Shown here: positions 1 to 8,100 of the stretch, one piece after another
Numbering within the stretch: the stretch's first letter is position 1
How the letters are laid out: each line of letters starts with the position of its first letter
Assembly: GCA_947367725.1 (NCBI GenBank)
Contig: CANBFZ010000034.1
Coordinates: forward strand, 1 to 10,337
From: an uncultured Eubacterium sp.
GTDB lineage: Bacteria > Bacillota > Clostridia > Peptostreptococcales > Anaerovoracaceae
DNA length: 10,337 bases
Direction of reading: 5' to 3'
Notes under the pieces: model-generated
What the model was told of the DNA's origin: nothing
Database searches by the model: none
The model's input: the letters and a program-made list of their open reading frames with translations, nothing else
Position numbers and translations under genes: made by a program

Positions 1-303
1 ACACCAATATTGTGGTCAGCGACCTTTGGGGAATATGATGAGTATTTGGAAAATAACAAGATTTACTCCAAGATTCAAATGCGTTTTGAGATGGAGGATC
101 AGGCAGAACTGTCGGTTTTGCTTTCTGTTGATGATGGTCCGTGGGAACTTGTTAGCCATCTTTATACGGACAAGCGCAGATTTATGTATCTGCCGATTGT
201 ACCGCGGCGATGTGACAAGTTCAGGCTTCGACTGGACGGCAAGGGCAGAACGAAGATTGCGTCAATTGTGCGGCTCTGCAGGCAAGGGAGTGGTATTAAA
301 TGA
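1..303 (+). CDS. Phage virion protein, C-terminal fragment (tail hub / stabilisation-protein-like)
   Basis: The frame is open from the left edge to TGA at 301-303, so only the last 100 residues are visible and the true start lies upstream. A TTG at position 10 is in frame but there is no reason to treat it as the start. The visible part looks like a beta-rich domain: WSATFGEYDEY at residues 5-15, then KIYSKIQMRFEM (20-31), DDGPWE (44-49) and YLPIVPRRCDKFRLRL (63-78). The 'PIxPRRCDxFRLRLxGxG' block is one I recognise from the C-termini of structural proteins in Clostridia prophages, sometimes annotated as phage stabilisation or tail-hub proteins. This is family recall, not a search result. Its position just before small virion genes and a giant cargo protein fits a head-tail or tail role. 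The stop overlaps the next gene's start (ATGA), which implies translational coupling. The virion role is likely; the exact function is uncertain. Confidence 0.6.
   Translation, partial: TPILWSATFGEYDEYLENNKIYSKIQMRFEMEDQAELSVLLSVDDGPWELVSHLYTDKRRFMYLPIVPRRCDKFRLRLDGKGRTKIASIVRLCRQGSGIK
285..290 (+). promoter_or_regulatory. Ribosome binding site (AGGGAG) of the 47-residue gene
   Basis: AGGGAG lies nine bases before the ATG at 300, inside the end of the upstream gene. It supports this ATG as a real start and is slightly farther from it than ideal. Confidence 0.5.
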
Positions 304-443
304 TTCAGGTGCAGCGCGTGAAAAGTGAGGACGCGGAGGCGATGAAAAGAGAAATGAATCAGATTCTGGAGCAACTCGAGGCACAGGTGAACAGAGAGCT
401 GCAGAACATTGAAGAGCGTTTATCACAGAGGGAGCAGGAGTAA
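300..443 (+). CDS. Small coiled-coil phage protein (47 residues)
   Basis: ATG at 300 overlaps the TGA of the upstream gene (ATGA), with AGGGAG upstream; the stop is TAA at 441-443. The product is 47 residues, highly charged, with no Cys, Trp, Phe or Tyr. From about residue 9 onward it reads as one long amphipathic helix (for example MNQILEQLEAQVNREL at 19-34, then QNIEERLSQREQE), with Leu/Ile/Val at roughly heptad spacing, so it probably oligomerises or docks on a partner coiled coil. It sits between two virion genes and is translationally coupled to the first. I do not recognise a named family. It could be a small head-tail accessory, a chaperone or a scaffold piece; this is inference from position only. 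The short length lowers certainty, but the overlap, ribosome binding site and periodic helix all argue for a real gene. Confidence 0.65.
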   Translation: MIQVQRVKSEDAEAMKREMNQILEQLEAQVNRELQNIEERLSQREQE

Positions 444-508
444 TCTTGCTCCTTTGTGGTAGGTAGGCGAATTTTTTTTAAGAATGTGAGATGATATAGA
501 AAACCATG

Positions 509-514
509 AGGAGG
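509..514 (+). promoter_or_regulatory. Strong ribosome binding site (AGGAGG)
   Basis: A perfect AGGAGG lies seven bases upstream of the ATG at 522 and fixes the start of the 343-residue gene. An ATG at 506 is in another frame and overlaps this site, so it is not used. This is the strongest Shine-Dalgarno in the window, consistent with a product needed in many copies. Confidence 0.85.
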
Positions 515-521
515 GAGTTTT

Positions 522-1553
522 ATGGCATACGAAAAGAAAGAGTATCAAGAGTCTGGAGCGTATCAGTCGGCGTATCAGGATACTATTTCCGGGCTTGTGA
601 ATAAAGTAGCTAGCGGAGAGAAGTTTACATATAATCCGATGACGGATCAGGCTTATCAGGCATATGCAACCCAGTACAAACGGCTGGGGGATGCGGCAAG
701 GCAAAATACCTTGTCTGATGTTGCAATTAACACGGGAGGTTTGGCATCTTCTTACGCGACAAGTGCAGCGGCACAGGCGCAAAATGAATATAACCAGGCG
801 CTGACGGATAAGATTCCGGAACTTGAGGCGTTGGCTTACGAGAAATATAACAATGAGAGAAATTATAATCTGAATGCGCTGGGAGCGCTGCAGGCACTTG
901 ATGACAGTGCGTATGGCAGATGGTCTTCTGATAGAGATTATAATCGCAGTAAATTTGAATACGATCAGAACTTTGATTATCAGAACTATATTGATGAGCG
1001 TGATTTTGGCTATCAGCAGGAGCGTGATAAGGTTGCGGATGCGCAGTTCGACAAGACATATGATCTTGATGTGAAGAATTATGAACTGAATAAGCAGGCG
1101 CAGAAGTTCAACCAGAAGATGCAGAAGGATGAGTTTGAGTATACGAAGATGTTGAACAGTTGGACAACCCTTGGATATGCAACGAAGGAAGTAGCTAAAT
1201 ATTTTGGAGTTAAGGTTGGCACAAAGACCAGTGATCAGAAGTACAAAGATGCAGACATGGCATATAAATATGCTGCTTTAAATGCCAGAGGGTCTTCTGG
1301 GGGAAGCTCAGGCGGGAGTTCTGGGAACTCGGGCAGTAGCAAGCCAAATTATAAAACGAAATCTTATGAAAAAATGAACAAAGCCGAAAAGGATTTATCA
1401 ACGAGGATAGCAAAGAGCTTAATGCAAAACAGTGCTTTGCCGAAGAAGCAATACCAAAAGGTCGTTGACAATTGGATGGATACGCTGGCGAAGGAATATA
1501 ATGCCGGCAATATCACGAAAGATGGATATTACACGTTAAGGGAACAGCTATAA
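522..1553 (+). CDS. Tyr/Gln/Asp-rich phage virion-associated protein, 343 residues, function unknown
   Basis: ATG at 522 follows a perfect AGGAGG; the stop is TAA at 1551-1553. The protein is soluble and hydrophilic, with no signal peptide, membrane segment or cysteine. Residues 35-70 hold FTYNPMTDQAYQAYATQYK, then the block INTGGLASSYATSAAAQAQN at 69-88. From about 100 to 215 it is helical with an aromatic residue every 4-7 positions (DYNRSKFEYDQNFDYQNY at 139-156, DERDFGYQQERD at 158-169), which suggests a long aromatic-lined coil. A Gly/Ser linker (residues 257-273, SSGG-type repeats) separates a basic helical C-terminal domain of about 70 residues. I recognise the YNPxxDxxYQAY plus TGGxxSSYA layout from uncharacterised proteins encoded just before giant ORFs in gut Clostridia phages, but I know no assigned function. 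By position it may be an ejection or internal virion protein that partners the giant protein, analogous in gene order to the small ejection proteins of P22-like phages. That analogy is inference. Confidence 0.75.
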   Translation: MAYEKKEYQESGAYQSAYQDTISGLVNKVASGEKFTYNPMTDQAYQAYATQYKRLGDAARQNTLSDVAINTGGLASSYATSAAAQAQNEYNQALTDKIPELEALAYEKYNNERNYNLNALGALQALDDSAYGRWSSDRDYNRSKFEYDQNFDYQNYIDERDFGYQQERDKVADAQFDKTYDLDVKNYELNKQAQKFNQKMQKDEFEYTKMLNSWTTLGYATKEVAKYFGVKVGTKTSDQKYKDADMAYKYAALNARGSSGGSSGGSSGNSGSSKPNYKTKSYEKMNKAEKDLSTRIAKSLMQNSALPKKQYQKVVDNWMDTLAKEYNAGNITKDGYYTLREQL

Positions 1554-1560
1554 GGAGAGG
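1554..1560 (+). promoter_or_regulatory. Ribosome binding site (GGAGAGG) of the giant gene
   Basis: GGAGAGG starts on the base after the TAA of the upstream gene. The GGAG core (1554-1557) has a five-base spacer to the ATG at 1563. The two genes are therefore likely translated in a coupled fashion, and this site fixes the start of the giant ORF. Confidence 0.8.
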
Positions 1561-1562
1561 TT

Positions 1563-2153
1563 ATGGCGAGAAAATATAAAGTAGATCCTGAAAAAGAAAA
1601 GGAATACGTGCGAAAAAAGCATGAAGCGAATAGGGATAAATGGAATAAAAATAATCCGAACCAGAAAATTAATTCTGCTGGTCAGCCACTCAGTATGAAA
1701 CATGGCGCATCTGACGTAGAAAGCGTCACTTCATCAAATTACAAGCAGATAAAATCGAAATCCGCAGTAGCAGCCGGTGCAAAAGCTGGCGCATCTGCTG
1801 CGAAAACTGCGCTGGAGATAGGTAAAAAGGCACAACCAAACACACCGAAGAACAGTCAGATTGACGAAAAGACCGGAAAGTTCCGCACTGATAACGCTAA
1901 AAGAAGAAGTCAGCAAAAGGAAGTTCGTAAAGGCGGCAGAGGTGTTTATGAAAATAAAGGAAATAAAGAGGCTGGTGAAAGAATTGGCAACATTGTAAAG
2001 GGCACCGGGAAACAGCTTGGAAGTCAGTACATGAATGCGGCGTCTATGATGTACGCTGCTCCGTCGAAGGGCAGAATTCGTAAGGAAATGCATGTGCAGT
2101 CTAATAGGCAGCATGGTACCAATGACCGGCGCTTTGTCGGGAAAACGCCGGCT
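1563..2153 (+). other. Giant protein residues 1-197: basic, low-complexity N-terminus
   Basis: The opening is very rich in Lys, Arg, Asn, Gln, Ser and Ala (MARKYKVDPEKEKEYVRKKH, then NRDKWNKNNPNQK) and has almost no hydrophobic core, so it is probably disordered. Basic clusters recur at RRSQQKEVRKGGRG and KGRIRKE. It has no secretion signal. Likely roles are nucleic-acid contact, packaging into the virion, or a leader that enters a channel first; the sequence does not choose between them. Confidence 0.6.
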
Positions 2154-5100
2154 GAAATTACGGCGTATCGTCAGAAAGCCAAACAGGACGAGGCGAAGGT
2201 TGAGAAGCAGTACCAAAAGATTCAGGCTTCTGCTGATGCTTCTGCAAAGGAACTGCAAACAAAGGCAAGTGCGCTGAGACAGTCTGGTACAGAGGACTTA
2301 GAAAAAGCAAAAGAAGGCATGGGGGCGCTAGGCAGATTTGGGGTCGACCTATCTTCTCAGATGTTGATGTGGGGCAGTGACGCGGCTCTTGGCGCGGTAA
2401 CTGGTGGCGGGGCAATCCCTTTCATGTTCGTTCGCTCTTTTGGCGATGCGTCTATGACTGCCAGAGAAGCCGGTGCAACGAAAGGACAGCAGGCTTTCGC
2501 TGGCCTTGCTGCCGGAAGTGTGGAAGCAGCAACTGAAAAGCTATTCTCACCTTTCCAGGCTTTCAAGAAAACAGCGGGTAAGGGTATTGCAGATAATCTT
2601 GCTGAGAAAGCATCATTTAAGATTGCGGACGCTGTTACCCAAAAATTGGTAAAGACTGGTCTGCCGAAGAATGCGGTGTATAAGGCGGTGAAGACTACAG
2701 TAAAAGCGGGAGCTGGTATGCTTGAAGAAGGTTCCGAAGAAGCACTTGCTGACTTTGCGCAACCTCTGTATGAACGTTCCTATGATAAGGATGCACTGAA
2801 ACAGTATGGAACAAAAGAATATTGGCAAAATGTTGCCCGTGATTTTGGTATGGGCGCTGCGATGTCCGGTGTGATAGGCGGTGGTAGTGCTATGGTAAAC
2901 ACTGTTAAGAACAGTGACGCAAAGTCCAGCGAGCCGTACACGCCGCAGGAAAAGACGCAGGCGATTCAGGCGGCAAAGGCGCAGAATGAGGAAAGTGATG
3001 CATATAAGTTTGCGCAGACGCTGGAGTCCCAGCAGGAAAGCGGAAAGGAAGTCTTAGACGCGCAGATTGACGATCTGGTACAGAAAACTGTAGCAGAGGA
3101 GTATGAAACAAATCGAACCATGTTTGAGATGCAGGAAGCCGCAGAGAAGGAACAACGCATGGTGGCGGAAAAAGCCGGAGATATTGACGGTTATCTTCCG
3201 AAGAAAGGTTTTGTAAATGAGGTGTATGGTCGTAATCTTCAAAATGTGGTCGCTCTTCGTGTAGACAATAACGCAAGTCGGATTGAACAAAATCTTGTCA
3301 ATGTTTTCCATGCTGATCCTGAAACAGCTGCGGTACAGGCGGAGTCTATTGCTAGGATTAAGACGGGCACTGCTACAGTTGAGGATTTGCGGGTAGCATC
3401 TGTGGAAAATATTCCTGCACGGAAGGTTTTGATGCGGGAACTGAAAATGAGATTGCCTGCTACGAATGCTGAGACAATGAAAGTTTTGGCTGAACATGAG
3501 GCTGTAATTCGTGCTGTCCAGAAACAGAGCATCCAGAAAGAGGCACGTCAGAGTGCCAGGGCAGAGATTTTTGAACGCTTCACTGTAGGTATGGATGATA
3601 CCACAGCGGACATTTTCGCGGCTGGCATGGAAAAGGTAGGACTTGCTGACATGCCAAAGTTTATGGAAGCGTTTGCTACATACTACGAAGGCGGTAGGGT
3701 CAACTTCAACTATGAGCAGATTCCTATTGCGAAAGCGTATCAGGGATATATCACCGATGATATCAAAATGGCTGCTTATCAGGCAGGGAATCAGGTATAC
3801 CTTGCTGAGCAGGAACAGGCTGCAGCGATGCAGAAGCAGGTTGTAAAAGGGAAAAGAACTAGAGGCACGCTCGAACTGTCCGAAAGAAATGCAAAGAAAC
3901 TAGGGAAGGAACAGTCTAATGCCCTTCGTATGGTGGCTGATGTTACTGGAAAGCATATCGTTGTCATGGATCAGATTGACGCGGGTGGGCGTAAAGATGT
4001 AGCCAACGGCAAATATCAGGACGGCGTAATATATATTTCTGCGAAGGCGCAGACGCCGGTATTTGACGTGCTGAAACATGAACTGACCCATAATCTGCAG
4101 GAGACGGCGCCGGAGGCATATCAGGAGCTAAAGGACTATGTGTTCCATAAGTTCTATGAGTCTGATAAGAATAAGTATGACATGATGGTGCGCAAAATGG
4201 TCGAGCGCTACGCGGCAAGCGGTGTGGAATTAACGCGTGCGCAGGCAGAAGATGAACTGCTGGCTGATGCAACGGATGCGTTCTTTACGGACTATAGCGC
4301 AATTTCTGAACTGGTGCTTGAGAACCGGTCTTTGGGCGAAAAGCTACTTGATGGTATCCGGTCGCTTCTAGACACCTTCCACAGGCTCGCTGCGCGCTCT
4401 CACGGCGAGGATAATGTCAATGCCAAGGGAAAGTGGCTTGAAGAAATTGGAGCGCTGAAAGAGGCTGAGAGGCTGTGGGTGAAGGCGCTAAATGAAAGTG
4501 TGGGGATAAAGACCGGACAGAGTAAAGTGAGGTACTCCATTAATGAAAAATTTTATGATGAGTTCGATAACTGGATGGATACTACTACTCAAGAAGAACG
4601 AAGACGGTCAGGTGGATTTTTTAATGTTGGAACTGTTTCGGCCGCACTTAAGAGCGTAGGTGTAAGAGGGGAGAAAATCAAGTTCGATAAAGCGAAAATT
4701 GCCAAGATTATGGACGATCATTCTGAAATGTCTCGAGAGGTGTTTAAGGGTATTCCGGAAATGATTGAGTATCCGATTGTTGTCATGCAGTCTAGGACAA
4801 AGCTGAATAGTGTTACGATTCTTGGAGAGTTGATGGCACGCAATGGGAATGCAGTTATGGTTTCAATGAAATTAACCACAACAAAAAGAAATAATACTAT
4901 TGCAGATTTACAGGTTATTACAAGTGCATATGGTAGAACAAATTCAAACATTCAATTTCTATTAGATAACTCTAATATTTTGTATATTGAACCAGATAAA
5001 AAGAGAACCAATAATTGGTTAGCGTCGCTCAGGGTGCAATTCCCGTCAGAGGTAACCGAATATGGTTCTATTAATAAAATAGCATATGTTAATGAAAAAG

Positions 5101-8100
5101 GCAATGGGTTTTCGGAAAATCGTGCAATTGCTGAAGCCTTTAAAAAGGCAGAGGCTAAAAAAGAAAAATTTTCTTTAAAATCTCAGACAATGAAAGATTC
5201 CGAAGGAAAGATCTTAACAGGAGCTCAAGCTGAATTTTTCAAAGACTCAGCAATCAGAGATGAAGAAGGCAATTTGAAGGTGATGTATCACGGAACCGCC
5301 AGGGCAGATCGCGTGGGATATTATTTTGACCCGAACCGTGCGACCAGCGGACCGATGGCATATTTCACTGATAGCAAAGACATTGCCGGAAATTATAGCC
5401 GCAATAAAGCAGATACTTCCATAGATTATGATGATACCTATGACACATACGAGACACAATTTCGTGTGAATGACGGGAGTGATGATGTAAGTATCGTCGA
5501 TTTGTGGTATAGGCTTTCCGCAACAAAGAAATCCGAAGTGAAAGAAAAAGCACAACAGCTTAAATGGGATGACGATGTGGAAGGTTTTGAATTGGAACCC
5601 GGCAACACATGGGGAAATGGCGGTTATGATATCAGGCCTGCAAGAGGAAATGCGTTGCAGGCATTAGTTGATTCATGGCTTGCGAGTGGTGAATTGTTTA
5701 ACGAGGAATCTAGGTTCCTTGATGTATTGAAAATGGTAGGAATTGAAAATGCGTATTACAAGGATCCAAACTACAGAGAAGAGAAAGTCTATGAGACTTA
5801 TTTGAACGTGACAAATCCATTAGTTACCACAGACATTGACCAAGAATTTGTCGATGATGTATATGGTTGGATTGATGCAACGGATTTATCCTTTTATGAG
5901 CAGGAGTCTGCAAGTGCAGATATGTGGGACAAGAGAAATGTTGACCCGTATGAATGGGCAGAACGCTTACAGGATGATTACAATGAAGGAACAACATATT
6001 CTTGGACGTCTGTGCCTGATGTTATTACTGATTTTTTAAAAGAGCAAGGGTATGATGGAATTGTTGACGAAGGCGGAAAAAACGGAGGTGACGGTCATAC
6101 AGTTGTGATTCCGTTCTATTCAGAGCAAATCAAATCTGTGGGAAATCAGAATCCGACAGACAGTCCGGATATAAGGTATCAGCTGAAGAATAGCGACATC
6201 CGCGAATTCAACATGACGAAACGGCAGGCGCTGGAGAATATGAAGACAGTGGTAAATATGAAGCCTGTAGCTGTTATGACCGGAAATGAATTCGCAAAAG
6301 GTCAGGATGATTTAATTACGCAGGTTAGCAGGTATTTTAGCCAGATTGGAAATGTTGCAAGGAACCACATTTTAGGAGATGTGGAACTTAATCGAAATGG
6401 TGTCAAGTCTTCGTTGGGTCATGGCATTGGAAGAAATAAGGCAATTGCATTTACCGCAGTGCCAAAAGTAATCGAGCAAGGACAGGTTATAGATGCCCAA
6501 TACAAATGGAAAGGTAGGAGTTATGATACAGTTGTTCTGGCAGCGCCAATCAGTATTAACAGGGTCAATTATTATATGGGAGTTGTTGTAAATCGTAATA
6601 AACAGCTTAATGATCAAAGCTATTATCTTCATGAGGTAGGCATAATACAACAAAGCAGTGTGCCTTCCAAGACCGCGGCGACCCAACTGGGCAGTACCCG
6701 CGGAGGCAACACTGCTCCTTTAATGAGTTTACTACAGCAGCTGAACAATGTCAATAACTTAACAGTAAATGATATTGTAACTGATGTGGGACGCTTCCAA
6801 TTAAAGACCAACGAGGAGAAACAACAGGAAAGAATTTCTTCTCTCGAAAAGGAAGTTGCTCGCCTGAAAGGCGAGTTTAAGCGTTCGCGGATTGCGATTC
6901 CAGATATGAGGCAGACCGGTCGTGAAATGACAAAGCTGATGGATGCATACATCGGAAAGAGAGTTCCGGTAGTGCATCAGAGCATTATGGAAGATATGAA
7001 AAAGCTGTTTGGTGAAATGAGAAAACCTAAGGGCAACTGGAATTTGGTTGATGATCTTTGCAGAAATGTTTCAGATAAGATTGTCAGCAACATGGAAATC
7101 CTCCACGATGAATACTGGCAGCAGTACACTGATCTTAGAAAATCTTTAAAGAATACGACTTTAAAATTGGACGAGACATATTGGAATGATGTGGTTGACT
7201 TTGAAGACTTGCGTAAAGCGCACTTGGGGACATTACGTCTTTCTAAGAACAAGGGTGTCTCTATCGACACATTCTATCAGGAACTAACGGAATCTTATCC
7301 GGAACTGTTTGACGCTTCGGAGTATATCAACGAGGTTGATCAGCTGTACAATATCATTGACGCCATTGAAGGCATGAGACCATACACCGAAGACTATTTG
7401 GAAGGTGAGATTGCAGAGTTTGCGGATACCATTGCAGCAGATGTTTTACAAATGGCATATGACCTGAACCAGAAGGAGACTTTCGCGGACAAGAAGTACA
7501 ACGAGAAGATGGCAGCGATTAAGAAAGAAAAGCTTCGGGCGAATGAGAAACAGAAAGAAAAGCTTGATAGGCAGGCTGAACTACTGACTGCCAAAGCAAG
7601 AGAGGATAAAGAATCGGCTCTTGCAAAGCAGCGTGAAAAGAATCTTGAAATGATTGACAAGGTCAAGGAACATCACAAGCAGATCATGCAAAACCAGCGT
7701 CAGCGTGCAAGTGAACGCCTTGAAAAGAAAGACCAGTTCTATAAAGATAAGATTCGGGAGACTAAGGAAAAGAATAAGGACAGGAAAGACAGAAAGTACT
7801 ATACCAGCCGCATTGAGGCATACTCCCAGTGGCTGTCCGATTCTCTCCTTCGTCCGACTGAAACAAAGCACATTCCGGAAAACTACCGAAAAGCCGTGGC
7901 TGAGATGCTGGAAAGCTTTGACTTTGGCACAAAGCGAAAGGACAAATACGCCGAGAAGAATGGTCCATCGAAAAAGACGATTAAGCTGGCAGCGCTGAAT
8001 AAAGCGTATCAGGAAATCATGGCGCAGGAAAGCAGTATGCTTGAAGCTGATGATGAGATTTTAGCTTTGATTAGTGAGCTGAGTGTTGCGCTGGAAGGTA

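Noticed and set aside
26..328. Alternative + frame of 100 codons overlapping the first gene
   Set aside because: It is out of frame with the virion-protein fragment that continues to the window edge, and the peptide is Cys/Arg/Met-rich with no domain character.
492..500. Extended -10-like element TGATATAGA upstream of the 343-residue gene
   Set aside because: No convincing -35 is present (TTTTTT at the expected spacing), and the implied start of transcription would leave the ribosome binding site at the extreme 5' end. Late phage genes are usually read through from upstream.
1290..1340. Gly/Ser repeat as a tandem DNA repeat or recombination site
   Set aside because: The SSGG-type units use different codons and do not form an exact DNA repeat. 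They are best read as a flexible protein linker (residues 257-273 of the 343-residue protein).
3054..3497. Open frame of 147 codons on the minus strand
   Set aside because: It is antisense to the helical linker of the giant protein, with no ribosome binding site or recognisable motif. It and the other minus-strand frames (for example 1734-2258, 2905-3276, 9495-9884) are treated as shadows.
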